Source: Lignipirellula cremea
Lineage (GTDB): Bacteria; Planctomycetota; Planctomycetia; Pirellulales; Pirellulaceae
Reading direction: 5' to 3'
Assembly (NCBI RefSeq): GCF_007751035.1
Contig: NZ_CP036433.1
Location: forward strand, 900,437-964,436
DNA length: 64,000 bases
Shown here: positions 8,370 through 17,499 of the stretch, piece by piece
Layout: each line of letters begins with the position of its first letter
Numbering within the stretch: the stretch's first letter is position 1
Notes under the pieces: generated by a model
What the model was told of the DNA's origin: nothing
Database searches by the model: none
The model's input: only the letters and a program-made list of their open reading frames with translations
Translations under genes and position numbers: made by a program

Positions 8370-11300
8370 ACTTTCGCTCCCCAAAATTCCGCTTTCCGCT
8401 GGCCCTGATCGCCTGCGTCCTGGCCGCTACGGCGTTGCCTGCGCGGGCCGAAGATCAGGCCGAGAAACGGGTCGACTTTGGCCGCGAGGTGCTGCCGATC
8501 CTGGCCCAGAATTGCTACCACTGCCACGGACCTGATGCGAACGAACGTCAGGCCGACTTGCGACTGGACACGCAGGCAGGATCCCGCCAGGAGCTGGGCG
8601 GATACGCAGCGCTAGTTCCCGGCAAGCCGGACGAGAGCGAACTGGTGCGACGCATTGAATCCGACGACGCCGGCGAACAGATGCCGCCGCCCGATTCCAA
8701 GCTGCATCTGACCGAGACGCAGCGCCAGGTGCTTCGCCGCTGGATCTCCCAGGGCGGCGACTACGCGCAGCACTGGGCCTTTGCGCCGCCGCAAAAAGCG
8801 GACGCCCAGGGAATCGATGAACTGGTCGACGCCCGGCTGGAGCGGGAGAGCCTGAAGCGATCGCCGCGGGCTTCCTCCGAGGTGCTCTGCCGCCGGTTGT
8901 ATCTGGATCTGACCGGCTTGCCGCCCTCGCCCCGCGAGATCGATGCGTTCGTCGGCGTCGCGCAGTTCGACCAGGACGCCGCCGTGGCGGAGCTGATCGA
9001 CCGCCTGCTGGACTCCAGCGCCTACTCCGAAAAATGGGCCCGCCACTGGCTCGATGCGGCCCGTTACGCCGATTCCAACGGTTTTGAAAAAGACATGCCC
9101 CGGGAGCAATGGGCCTGGCGCGACTGGGTCCTCAAGGCAATCGCCAGCGACATGCCGTACGATCAGTTTGTGATTGAACAGATGGCAGGCGATCTGATTC
9201 CCGACCACACGCAAGACCAGCTGGTGGCGACCGGCTTCCTGCGCAACGGCATGGTCAACGAAGAAGGCGCCATCATTTACGAACAGTTCCGCACCGAGGG
9301 AATCTTCGACCGGATGGACTGCGTCGGCAAGGCCGTGCTCGGTCTGACCCTGCAGTGCGCCCAGTGCCACACGCACAAGTTTGATCCGCTCACCCACGAC
9401 GAATACTTTGGCATTTTCGCCTTCCTCAACGATACGGCCGAAGCCCAGTCCTGGGTCTACACGCCTGCGCAGCTCAAACAGCGGGACTCCCTTCGCAACC
9501 AGATCGCCGCGATTGAAGCAGAGATCAAAACGGCCGAGCCGGACTGGCAGGAGCAGCTGAACCGCTGGATCCAGGCCCAGAAGCAGAGCGAAAGCCAGTG
9601 GGAGACTCTCGATCCCATCGAACACGAATGGGAAGGCGGCCTCAACCACCCGGTCAAACTGCCCGACCACAGCGTGCTGGTGCTGGGCCACCCGTCGCCG
9701 TCGGGTAAAGGGTTCATCACGGCCAAACCCAAAATGCATCGCATCTCGGCGATCCGCATCGAGGGGCTTCGCTATGGCGACCTGCCGTTTGGCGGACCGG
9801 GTCGCAGTTACCATGGCGCCTTTGCCATTTCTGAAGTCGAGGTTTTCAGCCGGCAGCCAGGATCGCAGGAGTGGAAGCTGCTGCCGCTGGGGACCCCTTC
9901 GGCCGACTTCGCCGAGAAGGACCATCTGCTGGAGCCGTTCTTTCTCAATCGCCGCGGCGGCAAAACGCAAGAAGAACGCCGCGTCGGACCGGCCGCGTTC
10001 CTGGTCGACGGCGATCTCAAAACGGCCTGGCGATCCGATCGCGGGCCCGTCCTCCGGGAGACGGAATCGGTCGCCCTGGTGCGACTGAAGAACCCTCTGT
10101 ATCTCTCGACCGGCGGCGAGATCAAGGTCCGGCTGTCGCAAGACCACGGCGGCGACGGCGGTATCGATAACCAGCAGCTGGGACGTTTCCGCATCGGCGT
10201 CACGGGCGCCACCCAGCCCGCGTTGCCGGCGCATGATCACGCCGCGACCCTGGCCCTGGAAACCGCAGACGAAGCCGTTTTGTTCCGGGCCTGGCGCCAG
10301 AGTGTGAAAGCGTTCGCCGAGCAGAACCAGCAGATCGCCGCGCTAGAAGCCCAGTACCCGGAAGCGGCGACGAGCGTGCTGCACCTGGCCCGCACAAAGC
10401 CCGACCACCACCGCACCACCCAGTTGCTGGATCGCGGCGCCTGGGACCAGCCCAAGCATGAGGTGTCGCCGCATACGCCCGCCATTTTGCCGCCGCTGGA
10501 AGCGGAGTCGCCCACGCGGCTGGACTTTGCCCGCTGGCTGGTCGACAAGCAGAACCCGCTGGCCGCGCGAGTGCAGGTGAACCGCGTCTGGCAGGCGATG
10601 TTCGGCAGCGGCCTGGTGGAAACGTCGGAAGACTTCGGCGTGCGGGCTCCGCGGCCCGAGCACCTTGCCGTGCTGGACTGGCTGGCGGTCGACTTCATGG
10701 AGCATGGCTGGAGCCAGAAGCACCTGATCCGGCGGATCGCCACGAGTGAAACGTACCAGCAGACGTCGCGAGTGACGCCCGAGTTGCTGGAGCGGGATCC
10801 TAACAACCGGCTACTGGCCCGCGGCGCCCGGTTCCGCGTCGAAGCCGAGGTCGTCCGTGATCTGGCGCTTTCGATGGCTGGCATTTTGCATCGCCAGGTC
10901 GGCGGCCCCAGCTTCTTCCCGCCTGTGCCGCAGAGCCTGCTGGATTACAACTTTTTCAAGCCCGACTACTGGGAGCCGGCCGAGGCGCCGGAGCGCTACC
11001 GGCGGTCGTTGTACGTCTTTCGCAAGCGCTCCATGCCGGATCCGGTATTGACCACTTTCGACGCCCCCAACTCCGACGCGGCTTGCGCCCGGCGGACCCG
11101 CTCGAACACGCCGCTTGCTGCTTTGGTGTCGCTGAATGAACCGGTGTTTGTGGAAGCGTCGCAAGCGATGAGCCTGCGGGTGCTGCGTGAAGGCGGCTCC
11201 ACCGATGCGGAGCGGATCGACTACGCCTACCGCCTGGCGACGGGACGCAACGCCAAACCGGCCGAACAGGAGGCCTTGCTGCAGCTGCTGGCTTCGCAGC

Positions 11301-11464
11301 GGCAACGACTGGCCGACGGCTGGCTGTCGATCGACAAGATTGGCTTCCGCGACCCCGACCATCGCCCGGAATTGCCCGAGGGAGTAACGCCGCAAGACGT
11401 GGCCGCCTGGGCGATCGCTTCCCGGGTGATGCTGAACCTCGACGAAACCCTGACCAGGAATTAA
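8366..11464 (+). CDS. PSCyt1-DUF1549-DUF1553 protein with discoidin-like insert
   Basis: A 1032-residue secreted protein starting at GTG. A signal peptide (to about residue 29) is followed by a PSCyt1 domain with CYHCH (C50, C53, H54), DUF1549 (FVDARLERE-like start, KWARHWLDAARYADSNGFEKD, and a second CxxCH, CAQCH, near residue 331), and a C-terminal DUF1553 (FARWLVDKQNPLAARVQVNRVWQ onward). Between them, after a short coiled-coil-like stretch, is an insert (about 427-615) with beta-rich sequence such as FAISEVEVFSRQPG and FLVDGDLKTAWRSD that resembles an F5/8-type (discoidin) domain. The role is unknown, probably periplasmic or surface redox. It is followed 4 bp later by its DUF1501 partner. 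Confidence 0.88.
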   Translation: MNFRSPKFRFPLALIACVLAATALPARAEDQAEKRVDFGREVLPILAQNCYHCHGPDANERQADLRLDTQAGSRQELGGYAALVPGKPDESELVRRIESDDAGEQMPPPDSKLHLTETQRQVLRRWISQGGDYAQHWAFAPPQKADAQGIDELVDARLERESLKRSPRASSEVLCRRLYLDLTGLPPSPREIDAFVGVAQFDQDAAVAELIDRLLDSSAYSEKWARHWLDAARYADSNGFEKDMPREQWAWRDWVLKAIASDMPYDQFVIEQMAGDLIPDHTQDQLVATGFLRNGMVNEEGAIIYEQFRTEGIFDRMDCVGKAVLGLTLQCAQCHTHKFDPLTHDEYFGIFAFLNDTAEAQSWVYTPAQLKQRDSLRNQIAAIEAEIKTAEPDWQEQLNRWIQAQKQSESQWETLDPIEHEWEGGLNHPVKLPDHSVLVLGHPSPSGKGFITAKPKMHRISAIRIEGLRYGDLPFGGPGRSYHGAFAISEVEVFSRQPGSQEWKLLPLGTPSADFAEKDHLLEPFFLNRRGGKTQEERRVGPAAFLVDGDLKTAWRSDRGPVLRETESVALVRLKNPLYLSTGGEIKVRLSQDHGGDGGIDNQQLGRFRIGVTGATQPALPAHDHAATLALETADEAVLFRAWRQSVKAFAEQNQQIAALEAQYPEAATSVLHLARTKPDHHRTTQLLDRGAWDQPKHEVSPHTPAILPPLEAESPTRLDFARWLVDKQNPLAARVQVNRVWQAMFGSGLVETSEDFGVRAPRPEHLAVLDWLAVDFMEHGWSQKHLIRRIATSETYQQTSRVTPELLERDPNNRLLARGARFRVEAEVVRDLALSMAGILHRQVGGPSFFPPVPQSLLDYNFFKPDYWEPAEAPERYRRSLYVFRKRSMPDPVLTTFDAPNSDAACARRTRSNTPLAALVSLNEPVFVEASQAMSLRVLREGGSTDAERIDYAYRLATGRNAKPAEQEALLQLLASQRQRLADGWLSIDKIGFRDPDHRPELPEGVTPQDVAAWAIASRVMLNLDETLTRN

Positions 11465-11468
11465 TCCC

Positions 11469-12902
11469 ATGCATCACGAAATCCACCAGGCCCGGGCCGC
11501 CTTGCTGCAGCGCCGCTGGTTCCTCCGCGATTGCGGCGTAGGACTCGCGGGGATTGCTCTCCATTCGCTCCTGTCGCGCGACGGCGCCGCCGTGGAGAAG
11601 CCGGCCGCACCCGCCGGTCCGCTGGCGCCGAAAACGCCGCACTTTCCCGGACGTGTCAAGCGGGTCATCTATATCTTCCAGGCAGGGGCTCCGAGCCATC
11701 TGGAACTGTTCGACCACAAACCCGAGCTGACCAAGCGGGACGGCCAGCTGCCGCCCAAGGGGCTGCTGGAGAACTACCGGGCCGCGTTCATCAATCCCAA
11801 CTCGTCGCTGCTGGGGCCAAAGTACAAGTTCGCCCCGCAGGGAGAATGCGGGATGGAGCTAAGCGAGATCCTGCCGCATACGGCCGAGATCGCCGACGAC
11901 ATCTGCCTGATCCGCTCCATGCAGACCGACGCCGTGAACCATGCCCCGGCGCAGATCTTCATGAACACCGGCTCGCAGCAGTTCGGCCGCCCCAGCTTTG
12001 GCGCCTGGACCCTGTACGGGCTGGGTAGCGAAAGCCAGGACCTGCCGGGCTACGTGGTGCTGACCAGCGCCAAAGGGACCAGCGCTGGCGCTTCCAACTA
12101 TGGCAGCGGTTTCCTGCCGACCGTCTATGGCGCCGTGCCGTTCCGCAGCACGGGCGATCCGGTGTTGTACCTGTCGAACCCCACCGGCTACGACGACCAG
12201 GCGGCGCGGGCGTCGCTCGATACGCTGAACCAGTTGAACCAGCTGACGCTCGACGAAATCGCCGATCCGGCCACGGCCGCCCGCATTCAAAGTTACGAAT
12301 CGGCCTACCGCCTGCAGGCGAGCGCCCCCGAGCTGATGGACCTGTCGCAAGAGCCGCAGCACATCCTGGACATGTACGGCGTGAAGAACCCGCAGGAGTC
12401 GAGCTTTGCCCGTAACTGCCTGCTGGCCCGCCGGCTGCTGGATCGCGACGTGCGGTTTGTGCAACTGTTCCACGAAGCCTGGGACCAGCACGGGAACCTG
12501 ACCAAGACGATCAAAAAGAACTGCGTCGATACCGACCAGCCGGCGGCCGCCCTGGTGAAAGATCTGAAACAGCGGGGCATGCTCGACGATACGCTGATCG
12601 TGTGGGCCGGCGAGTTCGGCCGCACGCCGATGGTGCAAGGCGGCAACGACGGCCGCGACCATCACAACCGCTGCTTCAGCGTCTGGCTGGCCGGCGGCGG
12701 CGTCAAGCCGGGCCTGACCTACGGCGTGACCGACGATCTGGGTTTTAACGTGGCCGAGAACCCGGTACATGTCCACGACCTGAACGCCACGCTGCTGCAC
12801 CTGTTGGGCTTTGATCACGAGCGGCTGACCCATCGCTTCCAGGGCCGCGACTTTCGCCTGACCGATGTCCACGGCCATGTGGTAAAAGATATCCTCACTT
12901 GA
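11469..12902 (+). CDS. DUF1501 protein (partner of the DUF1549/1553 gene)
   Basis: A 477-residue DUF1501 protein, a family with an alkaline-phosphatase/sulfatase-like fold whose reaction is not established. A twin-arginine-like signal is seen near the N-terminus (QRRWFLRDCGVGLAG, from residue 14). Family landmarks include FQAGAPSHLELFDHKP, ILPHTAEIADDICLIRSM, WAGEFGRTPM with GRDHHNRCFSVWLAGGG, and a C-terminal HDLNATLLHLLG. Asp and His residues in these blocks could bind metal. Only 4 bp separate it from the upstream gene, so the two form one transcription and translation unit. Confidence 0.9.
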   Translation: MHHEIHQARAALLQRRWFLRDCGVGLAGIALHSLLSRDGAAVEKPAAPAGPLAPKTPHFPGRVKRVIYIFQAGAPSHLELFDHKPELTKRDGQLPPKGLLENYRAAFINPNSSLLGPKYKFAPQGECGMELSEILPHTAEIADDICLIRSMQTDAVNHAPAQIFMNTGSQQFGRPSFGAWTLYGLGSESQDLPGYVVLTSAKGTSAGASNYGSGFLPTVYGAVPFRSTGDPVLYLSNPTGYDDQAARASLDTLNQLNQLTLDEIADPATAARIQSYESAYRLQASAPELMDLSQEPQHILDMYGVKNPQESSFARNCLLARRLLDRDVRFVQLFHEAWDQHGNLTKTIKKNCVDTDQPAAALVKDLKQRGMLDDTLIVWAGEFGRTPMVQGGNDGRDHHNRCFSVWLAGGGVKPGLTYGVTDDLGFNVAENPVHVHDLNATLLHLLGFDHERLTHRFQGRDFRLTDVHGHVVKDILT

Positions 12903-12938
12903 GTTTTGAAAGACGCACTGACACGCCCCCGATGATCC

Positions 12939-13190
12939 TTGTTCCTGTTCTTATTCGACAGCCTCTGGGCGGCACACTTATTCCAGGACATCAATAAAGC
13001 CTGTGATGCAATGATTGACGATTACGAGGAAGAAGAGTTACCACTGGACGTTCTTGGCGCCGGACTCCGTGTGATCGCCAAACACCGATCCAGCACGCAA
13101 AGTCCGAATGTATCTGATTTCCTGTTACATCTCGAAGGATTGTTTCGCAAGGCGATAAAGCTTGGTTTTCCCGTTTACTTCGTACTGTGA
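12939..13190 (+). CDS. Small hypothetical protein
   Basis: An open frame of 83 codons from TTG at 12939, or 59 codons from ATG at 13011. No known domain was recognised. The N-terminal part is acidic (DDYEEEELP), the rest mixed. Support for a real gene is indirect: an intrinsic-terminator-like structure begins two bases after the stop codon. Against it are the weak starts and the lack of a clear ribosome site. It lies between a DUF1501 gene and repeat-rich DNA. Confidence 0.4.
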   Translation: MFLFLFDSLWAAHLFQDINKACDAMIDDYEEEELPLDVLGAGLRVIAKHRSSTQSPNVSDFLLHLEGLFRKAIKLGFPVYFVL

Positions 13191-13191
13191 T

Positions 13192-13226
13192 GTGGGCTCA
13201 ATAAGCCCACGAAGGCTTCGTTTTTT
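13192..13226 (+). terminator. Intrinsic terminator after the small ORF
   Basis: GTGGGCT, a five-base loop and AAGCCCAC are followed by a second small palindrome, CGAAGGCTTCG, and then six Ts. The stems overlap so that alternative pairings are possible. The T-run directly after the second stem is what an intrinsic terminator needs. Confidence 0.6.
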
Positions 13227-13227
13227 C

Positions 13228-13466
13228 GCTCAACAGGAACCACGAAATCCGAGCGGCACGAACCGGCTGTTCCTGTGAGCCGAACGCGCTAGTGGTGCGT
13301 CAAGTTTCCATTTCAGGTTTGGCCATTTTCGCGCGAGCCGCTGTTCCTTTTAGTTAACCGTGGCTATCGCCAAAACGGCTAATTGGAAGAACCCGAACTT
13401 TGCCTTGACGCAGCACTAGCGTCGGGCTAATCCGGTGAGCCGAACGCGCTAGCGTCGGGCGGTTCT
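13228..13466 (+). repeat. Palindromic repeat block interrupted by a MITE
   Basis: The block begins GCTCAACAGGAACCACGAAA, which recurs inverted at the end of the array at 23206-23401. It continues with the palindrome-rich unit GAGCCGAACGCGCTAGCGTC. The first unit is split at CTAG by the element at 13289-13419; a second, intact unit follows at about 13434-13466. About 86 bp of non-repeat DNA, including a short AACGAC run, separates the block from the next gene. Confidence 0.75.
13289..13419 (+). mobile_element. MITE-like element, copy 1
   Basis: A 131-bp non-coding element, including both CTAG ends, with terminal inverted repeats CTAGTGGTGCGTCAAG and CTTGACGCAGCACTAG (15 of 16 matching). A near-identical copy, inverted, lies at 54445-54577, differing by a 2-bp indel. 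It splits one GAGCCGAACGCG-CTAG-CGTCGGGC unit, and the intact unit is next to it, which shows that the site had a single CTAG before insertion. The duplication could be CTAG (as in some IS5-type elements) or TA (as in IS630/Tc1-type); the data fit both. No transposase is present in the window. Confidence 0.8.
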
Positions 13467-13552
13467 TCCCCAGTTCCGAAATACGCTGCCTGCTAAGCTC
13501 AACGACAACGACAACGACAACCCTTAACCCTGTTCGCCTGGGAGAGTTCCTG

Positions 13553-16114
13553 GTGGTTCGATTTTTTACCTGTCTGGGCATGCTGGCCGTTTTGTGCCTG
13601 TCGCTGTCTGGTGCTGATCGCCTGGCGCAGGGCGCCGCCCCGCTGGCGGTGCTGCGGACGCATTGCATCGATTGCCATGGGCCGGATACCCAGGAGGGCC
13701 ATTTCCGGGTCGACACGTTGCCGGAGAAGATTACCACGGCAGAGGCCGTCGCTCGCTGGAGCCGCGTCGTCGCTCGCCTGGAAGCGGGCGAGATGCCGCC
13801 GCCGGACAACCCGCGTCCTGCTCCCGCCCAGGTGCAGGAACTTGTCACTGCCGCCCGGACCGGCCTGGCCGAAGAAGCCCAGGCCCGTCGCCAGTCAGGC
13901 CGTGCGCCTTTGCGGCGGTTGAATCGACTGGAATACGAAAACACGCTGCACGACCTGCTCGGCATTGTCACGCCCCTGCAGGACCTGCTGCCGGCCGATG
14001 ATCTGGCCGACGGGTTCAGCAACGGGGCCAGCGCGCTGAGCATTTCGCCTGTGCATATCCAGCAGTACATGACGGCCGCCGACACGGCCCTGCAGGCCGC
14101 CATTGCCCGGCAGCCCCGGCCGGAAACGGCCACGCATCGCTTCTCTTATTGCGACGAGCAGGAGAAGCCTTTTTATGGCCATGGCAGTAACGAACCGTTC
14201 ATTCGCACCCGCGGCGACGATCTCTGGTTCTTCCGCCAGACCCATATTGAAGTGCCAGCCTACCTGCGGCAGTTTGCGCGGCTGACCCAGCAAAACCCGG
14301 GCAGTTATCGCATCCGCGTAACGGCCTCCACCCGCGACACCGACGGCCAGGGGATGGCGTACAGCGTCTGGACCGCGGCTGGCGGCAAGCGTCGGGAGCT
14401 GATCGGCTATTACGACGCCAAAGAATCCCAGCCGGGCACGATCGAGATCGTCCATGCGTTTGAGCCGAACGAAACAATCATCGTGGCGCCGTACCGCATT
14501 AACCAGGCTCGGATCGACGCCGGCTTCAGCGTCTATTCGCCGCAGCTCGATCTGCCCAAAGACTGGCAGAAAGACGGCAACACCTACGAACCGCACGGAC
14601 CCTCGCTGGTCGTGGCGCCGGTGGAGATTACGGGCCCGCTGCATCCGGTCTGGCCGCCCCAGGGGCATGTGCGTCTGTTTGGCGAAACCCCATTGGTTCC
14701 CGTGCAAAAGGTGCCCGCTCCCTGGCGGGTTCCGCCGGAACTGCAGCGGCCGTATCGCGGTTCGCAGTACCTGAAAGACGCCGTCACCCCCGTGGCCGAC
14801 GACCCGCAGAACGACGCCCGGCGGCTGCTCAAGGCGTTCCTGCCGCGGGCCTTTCGCCGGCCGACGACCGACGCCGACCTGCAGCCGTACCTGGCCATTG
14901 CGGAGTCGCATCTGGAACGGCAGGACTGTTTTGAAGTCGCCATGCTGGCCGCTTACCGGGCCGTGCTCTGCTCGCCCGACTTCCTGTTTCTGGTCGAGGA
15001 GCCCGGACCGCTCGACGATCATGCACTGGCTTGCCGCTTGTCGTACTTTCTCTGGCGGTCGCCGCCGGACGACGCACTCAGGGCGGCCGCCGATGCGGGC
15101 CAGTTGCATCAGCCGCAAGTGTTACGCCGGGAGACAGAGCGACTGCTGGATTCGCCGCGCAGCGATGCGATGGTCGATGACTTCCTGGATCACTGGCTCA
15201 AGCTGCGGGAAATCAATGCGACCATGCCGGACAAGGTGCTCTTTCCCGAGTACTACGAAGACCTGGGCAACGGCACCATCGACGGCCTGCTGCACCAGTC
15301 GGTCGTCGCCGAGACACGTGCTTACTTTGCCGACCTGGTCCAGCGGGATGGCAGCCTGCTGGAACTGATCGACTCCGACTACGCCTTTCTGAACGTGCGA
15401 CTGGCCCAGCATTACGACTTGCCCCCGGTCGCTGGCGTGCAGTTGCGGCGAGTGAAGCTACCGGCGGGCAGCCAGCGCGGCGGCGTGCTGACGCAGGCCA
15501 GCGTGCTGAAGGTAACCGCCAACGGGACGAACACCTCGCCTGTGGTGCGGGGAGCCTGGATCCTGGAGAACATTGTGGGGCAGCCGGCCCCGCCTCCGCC
15601 GGCCGACATCGGCGCGATTGAACCGGATACCCGCGGCGCCTCGACGATCCGCGAGCAGCTGGCGAAACACAAGAACAGCAGTTCGTGCGCGGGCTGTCAT
15701 CGGAAGATCGACCCGCCCGGCTTTGCGCTCGAGGCGTTTGATCCGATCGGCCTGTCCCGCGAGTTCTATCGCACGACGGAAACTGGGGACAAGGTCGCCA
15801 GCAAGTTCTTCGCCGGCAGCGGCTACCGGCCCGTCAAATTCCTGCACGGCCAGCCGGTCGATCCCAGCGGCCAGATGGCCGACGGGGAGGCGTTCGCCGC
15901 TCCCGGGGAGTTCAAGCAGCTGCAGTTGCGGGAGCCGGCCGCCATTACCCGCTGCCTGGCTGGTAAACTGATTGCCTTTGGCACCGGCCAGCATCCCGAA
16001 CCGGGCGATCTGCTGGCGCTGGAACAGATCGTCGATAACACGCAGCGCCAGAAGTACGGTCTGCGTTCCTTGCTGCATCAAATCATCAACAGCCCGTTGT
16101 TCCTGAACAAGTAA
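13553..16114 (+). CDS. Planctomycete PSCyt1/DUF1587/DUF1595/DUF1592/DUF1588/DUF1585 protein
   Basis: An 853-residue secreted protein with a GTG start and GGAGAG seven bases upstream. A short signal peptide is followed by a PSCyt1-type region with CIDCH (C38, C41, H42), DUF1587 (PLRRLNRLEYENTLHDLL), a beta-rich segment that may bind carbohydrate (about 190-390), DUF1595 (FLPRAFRRPTTD), DUF1592 (LSYFLWRSPPDDAL), DUF1588 with CAGCH near 712 followed by RKIDPPGFALEAFDP, and DUF1585. The reaction is unknown; two CxxCH motifs suggest a haem protein. Its DUF1552 partner starts 40 bp downstream, giving the same pairing as at 2.0-6.1 kb but on the plus strand. Confidence 0.88.
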   Translation: MVRFFTCLGMLAVLCLSLSGADRLAQGAAPLAVLRTHCIDCHGPDTQEGHFRVDTLPEKITTAEAVARWSRVVARLEAGEMPPPDNPRPAPAQVQELVTAARTGLAEEAQARRQSGRAPLRRLNRLEYENTLHDLLGIVTPLQDLLPADDLADGFSNGASALSISPVHIQQYMTAADTALQAAIARQPRPETATHRFSYCDEQEKPFYGHGSNEPFIRTRGDDLWFFRQTHIEVPAYLRQFARLTQQNPGSYRIRVTASTRDTDGQGMAYSVWTAAGGKRRELIGYYDAKESQPGTIEIVHAFEPNETIIVAPYRINQARIDAGFSVYSPQLDLPKDWQKDGNTYEPHGPSLVVAPVEITGPLHPVWPPQGHVRLFGETPLVPVQKVPAPWRVPPELQRPYRGSQYLKDAVTPVADDPQNDARRLLKAFLPRAFRRPTTDADLQPYLAIAESHLERQDCFEVAMLAAYRAVLCSPDFLFLVEEPGPLDDHALACRLSYFLWRSPPDDALRAAADAGQLHQPQVLRRETERLLDSPRSDAMVDDFLDHWLKLREINATMPDKVLFPEYYEDLGNGTIDGLLHQSVVAETRAYFADLVQRDGSLLELIDSDYAFLNVRLAQHYDLPPVAGVQLRRVKLPAGSQRGGVLTQASVLKVTANGTNTSPVVRGAWILENIVGQPAPPPPADIGAIEPDTRGASTIREQLAKHKNSSSCAGCHRKIDPPGFALEAFDPIGLSREFYRTTETGDKVASKFFAGSGYRPVKFLHGQPVDPSGQMADGEAFAAPGEFKQLQLREPAAITRCLAGKLIAFGTGQHPEPGDLLALEQIVDNTQRQKYGLRSLLHQIINSPLFLNK

Positions 16115-16154
16115 CCCGGCGCTGGTGCGCCGTCTACCGGAAAGGTCGTCCTCC

Positions 16155-17477
16155 ATGCATCGTCCTGTTGATCGTCGTTTGTTCCTCCGCGCCTCGGGCG
16201 TCGCCCTGGCGTTGCCGTTTCTGGAATCGATGCGCAAGGCCGTCGCCGCTCCGTCGGGCGAGAAGTCCCCGCCGCAGCGGATGGTGGCGATCGGCACGCC
16301 GTTTGGTTTTGATCCGACTGCATTCGTGCCGACGACCGCCGGCCGCGATTACGCGCTGCCGTCCCACCTGCAGCCGCTGGCTCCGCTGCGCAACGACATG
16401 ACGATCATCAGCGGGCTCAGCCATCCCAACACGGGGAACGGCGGCCACAAGGCCGAGGCCGTCATGCTGACCGGGGCGCCGTATCCGGACTATTCGCACA
16501 ACCTCAAAAACACGATCTCGATCGATCAGCAGTTTGCGGCCCATTTCCGCGGCGAAACTCGCTACGACAGCATGGTGCTGAGCACCTACCACGGGTCGCT
16601 TTCCTGCACCAGCAACGGCGTGTCGATCCCGCCGATTGTCCGCCCTTCGGAAATTTTCGCCAAACTCTTCCTGGCCAATACGCCGGCCCAGGCTGAAGCG
16701 GAGCTGGAACGGATCGACCAGGGCCGCAGCATGCTCGATCTGGTCGGCGAACAGGCCCAGCGGTTGAATCGCCGCATCAGCCGGGACGATCGCCAGCGGG
16801 TGGACGAGTACCTGGCTTCCGTCCGCGATGTCGAACGCCAGCTGCAGAGCGCCCGCGAATGGGTGCATCGCCCCAAGCCGGACCCGATCGGCAAGCCGCC
16901 GCAGGATATCACCGACAACGCCCAGCAGGCGAAGAAGCTGACGCTCCTGTTCGATATGATCTACCTGGCCTTGCTGACCGATTCCACCCGGGCCATCACG
17001 ATCAAAACGTTCGGCATGCACCACGACCTGTCGCACCACGGCAAAGAGCCGGAGAAACTGGCCCAATGCCGGGCCGTCGAGACCGAGCTGCTGGCCGCGT
17101 ACGGCGGTCTGCTGACGAAGCTGAAAGCGGCGCCCGAAAGCCAGGGCAATCTGCTGGATCATACGATGGTGATGGTGACCAGCAACCTGCGCGACGGCAA
17201 CACGCACTGGACGCATGACCTGCCGGCCCTGATCGCCGGGGGCAAGTTCCGCCACGGACAGCACCTGGCGTTCAACAAAACGTATGTCGACCGGTTGGCC
17301 GAGATCAAGGCCGCTGGCGGCGTGGAGCCAGCGTCGCAAAAGATTACCCCGGTGATGGGCGTCAACCAGGCTCCGCTGTGCAGCCTTTACGTGTCGATGC
17401 TGCAGAGCGCAGGCGTCGAGACCGACCACTTCGGTTCCAGCGCCGGCGCGCTAGCGGGGCTGGAGATCAAGGCGTAG
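16155..17477 (+). CDS. DUF1552 protein
   Basis: A 440-residue DUF1552 protein. It has a twin-arginine-like signal (DRRLFLRASGVALALPFLE), then PPQRMVAIGTPFGFDP, NDMTIISGLSHPN, LDHTMVMVTSNLRDGNTHW and a C-terminal GGKFRHGQHLAF. The frame is open to a GTG at 16125, but the ATG at 16155 gives a normal Tat-type N-terminus. It follows the DUF1592 gene on the same strand and is probably co-transcribed. Function is not established; export and pairing suggest that it works with its cytochrome-like partner outside the cytoplasm. Confidence 0.88.
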   Translation: MHRPVDRRLFLRASGVALALPFLESMRKAVAAPSGEKSPPQRMVAIGTPFGFDPTAFVPTTAGRDYALPSHLQPLAPLRNDMTIISGLSHPNTGNGGHKAEAVMLTGAPYPDYSHNLKNTISIDQQFAAHFRGETRYDSMVLSTYHGSLSCTSNGVSIPPIVRPSEIFAKLFLANTPAQAEAELERIDQGRSMLDLVGEQAQRLNRRISRDDRQRVDEYLASVRDVERQLQSAREWVHRPKPDPIGKPPQDITDNAQQAKKLTLLFDMIYLALLTDSTRAITIKTFGMHHDLSHHGKEPEKLAQCRAVETELLAAYGGLLTKLKAAPESQGNLLDHTMVMVTSNLRDGNTHWTHDLPALIAGGKFRHGQHLAFNKTYVDRLAEIKAAGGVEPASQKITPVMGVNQAPLCSLYVSMLQSAGVETDHFGSSAGALAGLEIKA

Positions 17478-17499
17478 AGACTGCGGAATCGTCGCCGTT

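Noticed and set aside
8612-10240. A 542-codon minus-strand frame
   Set aside because: Antisense to the PSCyt1-DUF1549-DUF1553 gene; no domain.
13289-13419. An intrinsic terminator formed by the terminal repeats
   Set aside because: The arms are about 100 bp apart, there is no T-run, and an inverted copy with the same boundaries exists elsewhere.
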